From: a virus
IMG/VR virus record: IMGVR_UViG_3300042892_003081
Location: 1 to 30,214 of that record
DNA length: 30,214 nt
Strand: one strand, 5' to 3'
Below are positions 21,957 to 29,601 of the stretch, piece by piece (the stretch's first letter is position 1; every line of letters starts with the position of its first letter). The position numbers and the translations under genes are program-made. The notes below the pieces were generated by a model. The model saw nothing but the letters and a program-made list of their open reading frames with translations. It had not been told where the DNA came from and made no database searches.

Positions 21957-22823
21957 TTAAGTATTGTAAGGGTAAGCGGGTAAGAAGTCAAGAGCTTTGG
22001 CGACAGAATCGGATAATACCCCATTGCCAAAATGAGCAGTATTGGCTTGCAATGCCCTGGGAAAGTATGAATCCAATTCCACAATTTCATAACGGTCATC
22101 ACTGTCCTGCTGCCAGCTGGTGCGTTTGGCTATACTGGCTTCAGGATCAATTTGTGCAATAAATTCTGGAGTATTGACTTCAGTATGAGCAAAGGACTGG
22201 GCCTTGTCCACTAACCATTCTCGATCGCCCATATAACCAAAATGCCAGCCGCCATGTTCAATGACTTCACAGCCGTTATTTTGAAATTGGTACGGCGAGT
22301 TCATAAAGTTAAACCGCAGGGCACGGAATGCATCAGGCATGATGTCATCAAATAAATGACGACGACCAGCCATGCCCCAGATGTTGTAAACATCAGGACT
22401 GATCTTCATGTAATTGAATTTAAAATTATATATGGGCATACGCAGGGCAAAAAGAGTTTGTTCACTCTGACGCATGTATTCCACAGCAGCAGGACGAATT
22501 ATTTCATCCAAATCTGATATCATGATCAAATCCATGGGGTCAGCGTCGACAATGCCACGCATGATCTGATCTCGTTGAAAGCGATCATTTACCCAGGCAT
22601 CTCTATGGCATGGCATTTTATCCACTTTGATATGAATGATTTTGTCCGCAAATCGAGCGAATCGTGAGCGGGCCTTTTCGTACATAAAATATTTGGGTTT
22701 AGATGTGAATGTGGTGTCGGCTTCAACCAAGACAAAATAGTCGACATAGTCATACAATTCAGTTAATCTTAATTCAAGCAAGTCTAATTCGTTGTAAAAC
22801 GTAAAACAATCGTAAATTTTCAT
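21957..22823 (-). CDS. Glycosyltransferase family 17-like protein
   Basis: The start ATG at 22823 (MKIYDCFTFYNELDLLELRL) matches the conserved N-terminus of the GT17/N-acetylglucosaminyltransferase III-like family. The phrase YFVLVEADTTFT (29-40) and the metal-binding DLD (Asp104/Asp106) in MISDLDEIIRP are both present. The C-terminal half has GWHFGYMGD. It is 288 aa. It is the first gene of the leftward sugar operon, with a late-type box GGTAAATA ending five bases before the ATG; no Shine-Dalgarno is seen. Longer readings upstream would run into the divergent promoter region. Confidence 0.85.
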   Translation of the reverse strand: MKIYDCFTFYNELDLLELRLTELYDYVDYFVLVEADTTFTSKPKYFMYEKARSRFARFADKIIHIKVDKMPCHRDAWVNDRFQRDQIMRGIVDADPMDLIMISDLDEIIRPAAVEYMRQSEQTLFALRMPIYNFKFNYMKISPDVYNIWGMAGRRHLFDDIMPDAFRALRFNFMNSPYQFQNNGCEVIEHGGWHFGYMGDREWLVDKAQSFAHTEVNTPEFIAQIDPEASIAKRTSWQQDSDDRYEIVELDSYFPRALQANTAHFGNGVLSDSVAKALDFLPAYPYNT

Positions 22824-22828
22824 AACAG

Positions 22829-22836
22829 TATTTACC
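22829..22836 (-). promoter_or_regulatory. Late promoter candidate of leftward sugar operon (GGTAAATA)
   Basis: It matches six of eight positions of TATAAATA, with TAAATA intact, and ends five bases from the ATG at 22823. A start six bases downstream would make the mRNA begin at the A of the ATG. It faces a divergent box at 22839-22846, two bases away. Confidence 0.45.
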
Positions 22837-22838
22837 CA

Positions 22839-22846
22839 GTTAAATA
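22839..22846 (+). promoter_or_regulatory. Late promoter candidate of rightward sugar operon (GTTAAATA)
   Basis: It matches six of eight positions of TATAAATA. It would start transcription near 22852, leaving a short leader with AAGGA before the ATG at 22875. It forms a back-to-back pair with the leftward box. Confidence 0.45.
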
Positions 22847-22874
22847 CACATACAATAAAAAATTCAAGGATCTT

Positions 22875-23516
22875 ATGCACGCCGTTGCCAGCATCAATAC
22901 AGCTGATTACCAAGACCTAGCTGATCTTACTGACGCCACAAAAAGAGAATATTGCAACCGTTATGGTTATGAGTTCTTTGTCTTAAAAGAAACCAAGTAT
23001 AGCCCCATCATGGGATTCAACAAGATAGCCTATGTACTGGATATCTTTAATCAACGTCCGGATATTGAATGGTTATTGTTTAGTGAGTGTGATGCCATGA
23101 TAACAAATCTATCCATCAGTATCGATGAAAAAATTGATGACAATTATCATTTTATTTTGCCAGTGGATCGTCTTAATCTCAATGCCGGTAACTTTTTAGC
23201 TCGCAATTCTCCAGAAGGTCGTGTATACTTACAGATGATAATGGACAATGAACCAGCGTATGTCAATCAAGAATGGGCTGAGCAGCAGGTTATCATTGAC
23301 ACCATTGAAGACAACCTGGACATCGTTAAGATTGTCCCACAACGTTATATGAACAGTTACGAACCTGCAATCTATGATTACTGCGATGCCAGAATGGATA
23401 TTTTAGGCAACAGCGGAGCATGGGAATCTGGTGACTGGATTGTTCATTGGCCAGGAACATACAAGCCCACAAGAATTGCTCGGGCACTGGCCCTGACACC
23501 ACAGATCGTCAGATGA
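22875..23516 (+). CDS. Glycosyltransferase, GT34/galactosyltransferase-like (213 aa)
   Basis: The layout fits small GT34-type enzymes: a short first strand and helix (NRYGYEFFVLKET), then WLLFSECDAMITN (66-78) with the metal-binding acidic pair in the E-x-D form Glu71/Asp73, NAGNFLARNS (104-113), and the C-terminal GDWIVHWPGTY with His192 in an HxxG turn. The ribosome site AAGGA is four bases before the ATG at 22875. It is the first gene of the rightward operon, followed by an ATGA overlap with the epimerase gene. The acceptor is unknown. Confidence 0.82.
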   Translation: MHAVASINTADYQDLADLTDATKREYCNRYGYEFFVLKETKYSPIMGFNKIAYVLDIFNQRPDIEWLLFSECDAMITNLSISIDEKIDDNYHFILPVDRLNLNAGNFLARNSPEGRVYLQMIMDNEPAYVNQEWAEQQVIIDTIEDNLDIVKIVPQRYMNSYEPAIYDYCDARMDILGNSGAWESGDWIVHWPGTYKPTRIARALALTPQIVR

Positions 23517-24346
23517 AAATATTCATTACCGGCACAACAGGATTTTTAGGTCGCAGCCTTAAAGAACATTTTGCACAGCATCACGAGATAGCAGAATACC
23601 GCCGAGGATCAGATGTCTTCATGGCACTGGAAGCAGAAAAGCCCGATGTGATTGTCAACTGTGCTGGTGAGATATATGACGCCAGTAAGATGTACAGCAC
23701 CAATGTGGCGCTGGTAGAAGCTATTCTGGAATGGATCAAACGTAATCCCAAGACCCGACTGATACAGATTGGGTCCAGTGCTGAGTATGGTCCAGTGAAT
23801 CGTGCCACCAACGAACAGGACCGTATAAATCCCGTGGACGTATATCAGGCCACAAAAGGTGCAGCCACTCTGTTGTGCCAGGGGTATGCTCGACAGTTCG
23901 GACTACAGACATTAGTGGCACGTATCTATTCAGGGTACGGAGCATATGAACGCCCACACCGACTATTTCCACGACTGTATCGAGCATTTTTTCACAACGA
24001 GCCCATGACGTTGTATGATGGGGTCCATGACTTTATCTATATTGACGACTTTGTTCGCGGTATTGATCTGGTGTTGCAGCGTGAATGGCCTGTTGGTGAG
24101 ATTGTGAATTTTGGGTCCGGTGTGCAATATCAAAACCTGGATGTTCTGACTGCTTGGAAGAAAGCCACTGGCATAGTGGATGCACCAATAAAATATCAAG
24201 AACAATTCAGTAAAGCATTTGAAAGCCCAGTATGGTGTTGTGATATCAATCATGCTGCACTGACTTACGATTTTAAGACAGAATTCACCCTGGAACAGGG
24301 TATACAAGACTTTATACGGAAAACCAATGTTAAACAAAATCATTAA
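23513..24346 (+). CDS. NAD-dependent epimerase/reductase (extended SDR), 277 aa
   Basis: The NAD loop is ITGTTGFLG (5-13), the strand VIVNCAGEI follows, the catalytic Ser-containing segment is GSSAEYG (87-93) and Tyr111/Lys115 form YQATK. The late part has FIYIDDFVRGIDLVL, as in sugar-nucleotide epimerases and reductases. It probably acts on the 4-keto sugar made by a RmlB-like partner. The start at 23513 overlaps the preceding stop (ATGA); an earlier start at 23447 would lie inside the glycosyltransferase gene. Its end overlaps the FkbM gene by 20 bases. Confidence 0.85.
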   Translation: MKIFITGTTGFLGRSLKEHFAQHHEIAEYRRGSDVFMALEAEKPDVIVNCAGEIYDASKMYSTNVALVEAILEWIKRNPKTRLIQIGSSAEYGPVNRATNEQDRINPVDVYQATKGAATLLCQGYARQFGLQTLVARIYSGYGAYERPHRLFPRLYRAFFHNEPMTLYDGVHDFIYIDDFVRGIDLVLQREWPVGEIVNFGSGVQYQNLDVLTAWKKATGIVDAPIKYQEQFSKAFESPVWCCDINHAALTYDFKTEFTLEQGIQDFIRKTNVKQNH

Positions 24347-25046
24347 GACCAGCCAAAAACAATCACATGAACTCGTTAGTGATAACGAAGTCATTGTGGA
24401 TTGGTTCAACCGATCATCAGAAACACATACTGATATCATTATTGGTCAGATTAATCAGGGCATGTACAATCGCTTCTTCGATCATCGGCGAGACATGGTG
24501 GTAATTGATTGTGGTGCCAATATCGGACTCTGGTCCATTTATGCATATGATAGCTGCAAAAAGATTGTGGCAGTTGAGCCGGCACCACACAACGTATATA
24601 TCTTGGAACAATTGACATCAGGTCTGGACAACATTGTATGCGACATGAGCGCCATGAGTTCCCAGGATGGAGAGATCCAGATGAACATACACTCAAGTCC
24701 CACATGTAATTCCATCTTATACAATACTGATACCAGTTTGTCTATCCCAGTGCAAACCAAAACAATAGCAACTATAATGAAGGATCATGATTTAGAATAC
24801 GTGGATTTCGTCAAGTGTGATATCGAGGGTGCAGAAATGCTGGCCTTTAGTGCCGATACCCTGGATCCGGTCAAGGATAAAATTGGCGGGTGGTTGATCG
24901 AGGTGCATCAAACAGACACACATACCGGTACTGCATGGCCCGGCAATTTAGAACAAAACAGACAAAGCATTATGCAAGTAATGCTTGATGCTGGCTATCA
25001 AACAGAAGCAGTATTACATGATCAGATCTACGCATGGAAAAATTAA
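24327..25046 (+). CDS. FkbM-family methyltransferase
   Basis: The SAM-binding motif VVIDCGANIGLWS (58-70) and the family-typical VDFVKCDIEGAEM block near the middle are clear. The 239-aa length fits. FkbM enzymes O-methylate sugars or polyketides. The start ATG at 24327 lies 20 bases inside the epimerase gene, and the stop shares TAATG with the next gene. In this cluster it is likely to O-methylate a glycan sugar. Confidence 0.9.
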   Translation: MLNKIIKTSQKQSHELVSDNEVIVDWFNRSSETHTDIIIGQINQGMYNRFFDHRRDMVVIDCGANIGLWSIYAYDSCKKIVAVEPAPHNVYILEQLTSGLDNIVCDMSAMSSQDGEIQMNIHSSPTCNSILYNTDTSLSIPVQTKTIATIMKDHDLEYVDFVKCDIEGAEMLAFSADTLDPVKDKIGGWLIEVHQTDTHTGTAWPGNLEQNRQSIMQVMLDAGYQTEAVLHDQIYAWKN

Positions 25047-25618
25047 TGGATATCCAAAATAAAGTACTCAGCGGACATGTTTACGATGCAGTTCGCAACA
25101 GGTTAGAGTCCAGTCAGTACAATTATCTGGAAATTGGTTTGTTTAACGGATTTGGCTTTGCTACTATAGCCAATGAGAATCCACATATAAAATTCATTGG
25201 AGTCGATCCATTTATTGAAGATGGACACACTATTGGGACCAGCGGAGCCACTGCTGGTTCCAGAATATCACAACAACAGGCGTCATGTGAACATCACATC
25301 GCTGATCTGACTAATGTAGAACTTAATATAATGACCAGTCATGAATTTCTAGAGTCACTGACTAAAGAAAAAATTGATGCATACAATATTGGTACTGTAA
25401 TTATTGATGGCAATCACCATTATGAGTTTGTGGTCAATGATTATAAACTGGCCATGATGGTTATTGATCATCGTCCAGGTGCTATCATATTCGATGATAT
25501 CCAGGTATCTGGCGTCAGTCAAGCGTATCAGGAGTTTTGCATACAACACTCAGATAGAATCGACCGTACTGTAAATATACGTGATGTAGCCCAGATGGTA
25601 TATCTTAAATCACTATGA
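25046..25618 (+). CDS. Class I SAM-dependent methyltransferase (Methyltransf_24-like)
   Basis: The protein (190 aa) has a SAM loop YLEIGLFNGFGF and the downstream IIDGNHHYEFVVNDY, with PGAIIFDDIQ. This is the same family arrangement as the enzyme at 17515-18063, with NHHY in place of SHEY. Start: ATG at 25046 shares TAATG with the FkbM stop; an ATG 12 bases upstream is the alternative. It lies directly before the transketolase pair. This is a third methyltransferase of the O-methylating type in the island. Confidence 0.82.
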   Translation: MDIQNKVLSGHVYDAVRNRLESSQYNYLEIGLFNGFGFATIANENPHIKFIGVDPFIEDGHTIGTSGATAGSRISQQQASCEHHIADLTNVELNIMTSHEFLESLTKEKIDAYNIGTVIIDGNHHYEFVVNDYKLAMMVIDHRPGAIIFDDIQVSGVSQAYQEFCIQHSDRIDRTVNIRDVAQMVYLKSL

Positions 25619-26220
25619 ACCTATACAAACGAATAATTGATATTACATACGCCGAGAAACTCAGCCATTTAAGTAGTTGCCTGAGTGCTCTGCCCATCTT
25701 GGAGGAAATATATGCCAAGAAGAAAGATGACGAAGTTTTCATCCTGAGTAACGGACATGCTGGTTTAGCTCTATATGTGATGTTGGAGAAGTATTACGGA
25801 ATCGACCCGGTGATGTTATTACACAAGCATGGCATTCATCCCAACAGAGATTTAGAAAACCATCTGTATTGCTCAACAGGCAGTCTGGGGTCAGGATTGC
25901 CCATTGCTGTGGGCCATGCACTGGCCAATCCTGATAAAAATGTCTATGTTATGATCAGTGATGGGGAATGTGCTGAAGGTAGCATCTGGGAAAGCCTGCG
26001 TTACATACATGAACGAAAAATCAAGAACATCTATGTATACGTAAACATAAATGGCATAGGTGCTTATGATAGCATTGACATCAACTACTTGTCCAAGAGA
26101 TTATTGGCATTCCTGCCCACTGCCAATCTGAGGTATAGTGCTCCACCGGAATGGCCATTTGCCAAGGGTCTGTTGACACATTACTATGTACTTAAACCAG
26201 AAGATTATCAACAACTATGA
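25615..26220 (+). CDS. Transketolase-like subunit 1 (thiamine diphosphate-binding PP domain)
   Basis: The thiamine-binding half of a split transketolase is seen in only 201 aa. It has SNGHAG (45-50, like the SKGHA loop), TGSLGSGLPIAVGHAL (88-103), and the cofactor motif SDGECAEGS (115-123), in which the usual GDG is SDG, closing with NING (144-147). Bacterial two-piece transketolases have N-terminal subunits of about 270 aa, so this one is shortened. The ATGA overlap with the next gene ensures coupled synthesis. It presumably transfers a two-carbon ketol unit to or from a sugar. The cluster context suggests a branched or unusual sugar rather than central metabolism. Confidence 0.88.
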   Translation: MNLYKRIIDITYAEKLSHLSSCLSALPILEEIYAKKKDDEVFILSNGHAGLALYVMLEKYYGIDPVMLLHKHGIHPNRDLENHLYCSTGSLGSGLPIAVGHALANPDKNVYVMISDGECAEGSIWESLRYIHERKIKNIYVYVNINGIGAYDSIDINYLSKRLLAFLPTANLRYSAPPEWPFAKGLLTHYYVLKPEDYQQL

Positions 26221-26699
26221 GAAAAGAATTCGTTGAAGTTTTACGGCAAGAAATGTCGCAAGATCATCGCATACGGGTAATTACAGCCGATTTGGGATTT
26301 GGAGTTTTGGATCCTGTACGTGCTGAATTTGCTGATCGTTTCTATAACGTAGGTGCTGCTGAACAACTGATGGTGGGCGTGGCCATTGGCATGGCCAATG
26401 AAGGGATCATTCCAGTCTGCTACAGCATGAGCAGTTTTTTACTGTACAGACCATTTGAATTATTACGTAATTATGCCAATCATGAAGGCACACCAATCAA
26501 ATTGGTGGGCAGTGGACGTGATCGTGATTACAGCCATGATGGCATCAGTCACTGGGCACATGACGACGAGCAAGTGCTGTCATCGTTGCCTAATATAAAA
26601 ATTTATAAGCCAACATCATTATCTGATATGGAGATCCAGGCACGGGAATTTCTATACAGCTCAGATCCGGCTTACTTCAACCTAACGAGAAAAATATGA
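26217..26699 (+). CDS. Transketolase-like subunit 2 (pyrimidine-binding domain only)
   Basis: The Pyr domain is recognised by NVGAAEQLMVGVAIGMANEG (44-63), with catalytic Glu49, and by RIRVITADLGFG (18-29). A partner subunit normally carries a further C-terminal domain of about 130 residues; here the protein ends at 160 aa (...YFNLTRKI), so that domain is missing. The C-terminus meets the next gene in an ATGA overlap. The active site of transketolases forms between the PP and Pyr domains, so this gene and the preceding one would have to assemble together. Confidence 0.88.
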   Translation: MRKEFVEVLRQEMSQDHRIRVITADLGFGVLDPVRAEFADRFYNVGAAEQLMVGVAIGMANEGIIPVCYSMSSFLLYRPFELLRNYANHEGTPIKLVGSGRDRDYSHDGISHWAHDDEQVLSSLPNIKIYKPTSLSDMEIQAREFLYSSDPAYFNLTRKI

Positions 26700-27640
26700 A
26701 ACGTGTAGTATATGTAACTGGCTGTCTGGGCTTCATTGGATATCATGTGACCAAGGCGTGTCTGGACAAGGGTTGGTATGTTCGTGGCGTGGATAGTGAA
26801 ACTTATGCTGCCAATACTCAATTTGCCAACGACTTATTTGATTATCCCAATTTCTCTTATGAGGGGTGTGATATCAATGACCTGGAACGCATATATGAAT
26901 GCGACTACGTCATCAACACGGCTGCAGAAACTCATGTGGACAACAGCATAGCATCCAGTGATGTATTTCTTCGCAGTAATATAAATGGTGTTCATCGACT
27001 GCTGGAGTTGATTAAAAATAGTCGACATAAAATGCCCACCCTGCTGCACTTCAGCACAGACGAAGTGTATGGTGACATTGCTGTGGGTGCTCATACTGAA
27101 ACCGACTTGTTAAAACCCAGTAATCCCTATAGTGCCACCAAAGCGGCTGCAGATATGTTGGTACTGGCCTGGGCCCGTACATTTAATGTGCCTTATGTCA
27201 TTGTCCGCCCCACCAACAATTATGGCATTGGGCAGTATGTGGAGAAGTTTATTCCCAAAAGCATCAAGGCAGTGGCCCTGGGTCGCCCCATACCATTACA
27301 TGATGCTGGCAAACCTCGACGTACTTGGTTGCATGTCAGTGACACAGCCCAGGCGGTAATCACCATCATTGAGTCAGATGTACGGAATGAGATTTTCAAT
27401 ATTTCAGGTAACTACGAAGAAGAAAACTTATTCATTGCCAAGCAGATTCTTTGTGCTATGAATCCCAAAGAAACACGGTATGAAAATTATTTGGATTTAA
27501 GTATCAATCGTCCGGGTCAGGATGTACGTTATGCCATCGACGACAGAAAATTAAAGGCCCTGGGTTGGACGCCCAGAGCCAATTTTAATAAAGAACTAAT
27601 TGAAATAGTCAAATACTATCGAGACAATTTCATCTGGTAA
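26696..27640 (+). CDS. NAD-dependent dehydratase, RmlB-like paralogue
   Basis: It shows the NAD loop TGCLGFIG (8-15), NTAAETHVDNSI (74-85), STDEVYGD (120-127) with the catalytic Asp-Glu pair, YSATK (145-149) and a late NRPGQDVRYAID phrase. All are hallmarks of dTDP-glucose 4,6-dehydratases. At 314 aa it is slightly shorter than the paralogue at 20898-21938 and shares only the common motifs by eye. It is the last gene of the rightward operon, ATGA-coupled to the transketolase subunit, and ends one base before the stop of the convergent 50-aa gene. Confidence 0.9.
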   Translation: MKRVVYVTGCLGFIGYHVTKACLDKGWYVRGVDSETYAANTQFANDLFDYPNFSYEGCDINDLERIYECDYVINTAAETHVDNSIASSDVFLRSNINGVHRLLELIKNSRHKMPTLLHFSTDEVYGDIAVGAHTETDLLKPSNPYSATKAAADMLVLAWARTFNVPYVIVRPTNNYGIGQYVEKFIPKSIKAVALGRPIPLHDAGKPRRTWLHVSDTAQAVITIIESDVRNEIFNISGNYEEENLFIAKQILCAMNPKETRYENYLDLSINRPGQDVRYAIDDRKLKALGWTPRANFNKELIEIVKYYRDNFIW

Positions 27641-27793
27641 TTACTCTGCAGCGACTTTTTCGCCAAGGTAACCTTTTACAGCACGGAGCAATTTGCGTTC
27701 CGTATCGTAAACAAATTCCTTGGTGTCGTCTTCTGTATTGATGACCAAAATAAAACCATTTGACACACGACGGATTTCAAGATTTTCGAACAT
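27641..27793 (-). CDS. Small hypothetical protein (50 aa)
   Basis: The peptide MFENLEIRRVSNGFILVINTEDD folds by appearance into a beta meander, then FVYDTERKLLRAVKGYLGEK forms a helix. The ATG at 27793 is chosen because GGGAA lies about six bases before it; an in-frame ATG at 27805 is possible but has no ribosome site. It has its own promoter and no downstream partner on the strand. Its function is unknown. Confidence 0.6.
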   Translation of the reverse strand: MFENLEIRRVSNGFILVINTEDDTKEFVYDTERKLLRAVKGYLGEKVAAE

Positions 27794-27821
27794 GATATTT
27801 CCCATGAGTTGTTGATATACT

Positions 27822-27850
27822 ATAGTAGCATATGATGGATTTAAAGTCAA
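27822..27850 (-). promoter_or_regulatory. Sigma70-like promoter of the 50-aa gene
   Basis: On the minus strand: TTGACT (27845-27850), a 17-base spacer ending TGC (extended -10), then TACTAT (27822-27827). The -35 region is continuous with the downstream flank of the terminator hairpin at 27855-27886, as at 12853-12883. Confidence 0.65.
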
Positions 27851-27854
27851 AGAA

Positions 27855-27886
27855 ACAGCCCAGTCCGTGTTATCAGACTGGGCTGT
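27855..27886 (-). terminator. Hairpin terminator after tRNA-Val
   Basis: An 11-bp perfect stem ACAGCCCAGTC/GACTGGGCTGT (27855-27865, 27876-27886) with a 10-base loop. On the minus strand it follows the CCA end of tRNA-Val by four bases and is followed by TTCTTT, a short, imperfect T-tract. It probably ends the tRNA/dCMP-deaminase transcript. On the plus strand it is followed by ATTTT, so it could also stop rightward reading from the sugar operon. Confidence 0.75.
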
Positions 27887-27890
27887 ATTT

Positions 27891-27966
27891 TGGTACCTGG
27901 TGTTGGACTCGAACCAACATCGCTCTCCGTGTAAAGGAGACGTATCACCTCTCTACGCAACCAGGC
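27891..27966 (-). tRNA. tRNA-Val (anticodon UAC), CCA encoded
   Basis: The 76-base cloverleaf reads: acceptor GCCTGGT/ACCAGGT with A discriminator and encoded CCA, D stem CGTA/TACG, anticodon stem TCTCC/GGAGA with loop TTTACAC (anticodon TAC), and T stem GTTGG/CCAAC with TTCGAGT. The spacer base between the D and anticodon stems is missing, a small oddity. The 5' end is the base next to the stop codon of the dCMP deaminase gene, so it is cut from the same transcript. Confidence 0.92.
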
Positions 27967-28455
27967 TTAATCTATTTTACCGACGTCTACGCCACATTGA
28001 CGTAGAAATGATACTCCAGTATCTTCACGATAATCTTCACCGTAAAACAACCGTCTAATACCAGATTGGTATATCAGTTTGGCACAATCCAGGCAAGGAG
28101 CGTGAGTGACAAACATAGTACTACCGTCTCCGGATTCGCTACTGCGAGCCAACTTACTAACTGCGTTTGATTCTGCATGTAATACCTCTGGTCTGGTTCG
28201 TAATCGGTACATGGTACCGTCTTGTTCTTGTAATGGAAAATCATAACTAGCAAATTCGCCAGTATTGTTGGCCAGAGTCATATACTCTTTTTGCTCACAA
28301 TCGTTATCCCAGCCGGCCGGCATACCGTTGTAGCCAATGCTGATGATACGATCTTCTTTAACTACAATTGCACCAACATGCAGCCTTCGAGCATGACTGA
28401 GTTCGGCAAATATACGTGCTGTGGCCATGTAGGCTGCTGCCATTTTGGGTTTCAT
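27967..28455 (-). CDS. cd: dCMP deaminase
   Basis: It deaminates dCMP to dUMP, feeding dTMP synthesis for phage DNA. The zinc/proton-transfer motif HAESNAV has His93 and Glu95. The paired HAPCLDCAKL has Cys121 and Cys124. SIGYNGMPAGWDNDCE (39-54) is the family's substrate loop. The length of 162 aa is usual. The ATG at 28455 overlaps the upstream stop by ATGA, and the stop is followed immediately by tRNA-Val. Confidence 0.95.
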   Translation of the reverse strand: MKPKMAAAYMATARIFAELSHARRLHVGAIVVKEDRIISIGYNGMPAGWDNDCEQKEYMTLANNTGEFASYDFPLQEQDGTMYRLRTRPEVLHAESNAVSKLARSSESGDGSTMFVTHAPCLDCAKLIYQSGIRRLFYGEDYREDTGVSFLRQCGVDVGKID

Positions 28456-28634
28456 CGTCCACGTCCCGAAGATTTTTTAATGGGCCGCGCCGTGGCACCA
28501 GTCTGTCGGCGTTTGGCTGCTGTCTGTACCGGTGCTGCTCGAGCAGGCGATACTCGACTGTCTGCTGCTGCGGCCTTGGCGGCATTGACCAAGTTAATAA
28601 AAGGATTTTTACTGGGCTTTTTTTCTGTCATCAT
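28452..28634 (-). CDS. Small strongly basic protein (60 aa)
   Basis: The protein is Lys/Arg/Ala-rich: MMTEKKPSKNPFINLVNAAK, then a disordered Arg/Ala/Pro/Thr tail (AKRRQTGATARPIKKSSGRG). It may bind nucleic acid, and is too short for a domain call. Start: ATG at 28634, or the next ATG three bases on; both lie inside the end of the upstream gene. It ends in the ATGA of dCMP deaminase, so it is translationally coupled. The 16 bases from the second ATG (28616-28631) are identical to the start of the gene upstream. Confidence 0.55.
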   Translation of the reverse strand: MMTEKKPSKNPFINLVNAAKAAAADSRVSPARAAPVQTAAKRRQTGATARPIKKSSGRGR

Positions 28635-28785
28635 AATCCCAGTTAAGTTCTGATAGTGCTAGCCAATAAGCATTGGCAAAATCTATAATGTCCGTGGCCA
28701 GTATTTCACCACTGTGCCAATCCCATAGGTTAAGTATGTCATCTTGTTTTAAATCTTTAAGTAGCAATAGCTTTTTTTCTGTCAT
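28609..28785 (-). CDS. Small hypothetical protein (58 aa)
   Basis: It starts at the ATG at 28785, overlapping the SGNH hydrolase stop (ATGA), and reads MTEKKLLLLKDLKQDDILNLW. It continues with an acidic, Trp-rich helix (DIIDFANAYWLALSELNWDYDD) and ends KKAQ. It overlaps the basic 60-aa gene by 26 bases in another frame. The acidic helical product could pair with the basic one, but this is speculation. Its first 16 bases recur at the start of that gene. Confidence 0.5.
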   Translation of the reverse strand: MTEKKLLLLKDLKQDDILNLWDWHSGEILATDIIDFANAYWLALSELNWDYDDRKKAQ

Positions 28786-29510
28786 ATTGTATCAAAGTCC
28801 TGGTAATTTAATCGATATATTCCCAACGATTCATCACGGTATCGATCATAGTTGTCAATGATGTCTTTGACCATGTCCTTGATCAATTCATGATTGCGAT
28901 CATTTAGATGTCCGTAACGCCCACACCAGATGGGCATGACGCCTGGTGATCCTGGTTCACGGTTGCTCAGGGTTTCAAATGCGAAGTCCACCAATACACC
29001 GCCGTCGCCCCGGTAATGCTCAAGTGCTATCTTGCGAGCCACCTCAGTGTTGGGTAGAAATATAAATTTGGTTTGTTGGTGATGCTGTGGCAACTCCAGA
29101 CACCATCTGACCTGTTGTTCATAATTGAACATTTCCTGACCCGGACTACGCAGATATCGATAGTACAGATCCATGCCCTGCATGATGTCTGCCGTGTTGT
29201 CATCTGTTATCGTGGGCTGACGACGTTCGGCATGGGCACTGAGTATTTCCTGAAAGTTGTCCAGGTCACTGTACATGCGCTCAGGCCAGGTAAATGTAAA
29301 TATGGCCACGTCCAGGGGAACAGCACAATCCTGCCAGGTCCGAATGGCGTAGTATTGATTGCTGCCGCCTAACCCTGATGATATAACTGGACTGTCCAGG
29401 GCTTTGAGCAATCTACCACTCCAGGGAACATCTTGAGGATGTGGCGTGTGGTCAGGATGGCGATGCCAGATTAAATCTATATAACTATCGCCGAATAAAC
29501 CTATGTTCAT
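28782..29510 (-). CDS. SGNH/GDSL hydrolase-like protein (242 aa)
   Basis: The N-terminal IGLFGDSYIDLIW (3-15) carries the GDS nucleophile block with Ser9. SSGLGGSNQYYAI (44-56) provides the second block (Gly/Asn). VAIFTFTWPERMY (68-80) is at the third position. The catalytic dyad is clear as Asp204-x2-His207 in GHLNDRNHELI. Family enzymes are esterases or deacetylases, often acting on glycans. It lies 14 bases after tRNA-Gly with no visible ribosome site, so it probably shares that transcript. Confidence 0.8.
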   Translation of the reverse strand: MNIGLFGDSYIDLIWHRHPDHTPHPQDVPWSGRLLKALDSPVISSGLGGSNQYYAIRTWQDCAVPLDVAIFTFTWPERMYSDLDNFQEILSAHAERRQPTITDDNTADIMQGMDLYYRYLRSPGQEMFNYEQQVRWCLELPQHHQQTKFIFLPNTEVARKIALEHYRGDGGVLVDFAFETLSNREPGSPGVMPIWCGRYGHLNDRNHELIKDMVKDIIDNYDRYRDESLGIYRLNYQDFDTI

Positions 29511-29524
29511 ATTTTTAAATTTGT

Positions 29525-29598
29525 TGGAGCAAGATATCAGAATCGAACTGATGACACCTACTTGGAAGGAAGGAGTTTTACCATTAAACTAATCTTGC
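29525..29598 (-). tRNA. tRNA-Gly (anticodon UCC), CCA encoded
   Basis: The 74-base cloverleaf reads: acceptor GCAAGAT/ATCTTGC, T discriminator and CCA; D stem GTTT/AAAC; anticodon loop CTTCCAA (anticodon TCC); T stem ATCAG/CTGAT with loop TTCGATT. The anticodon stem CCTTC/GTAGG has one T-T mismatch. The D-arm phrase GTTTAATGGTAAAAC is typical of bacterial tRNA-Gly. It lies three bases after tRNA-Thr. Confidence 0.92.
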
Positions 29599-29601
29599 GA
29601 T

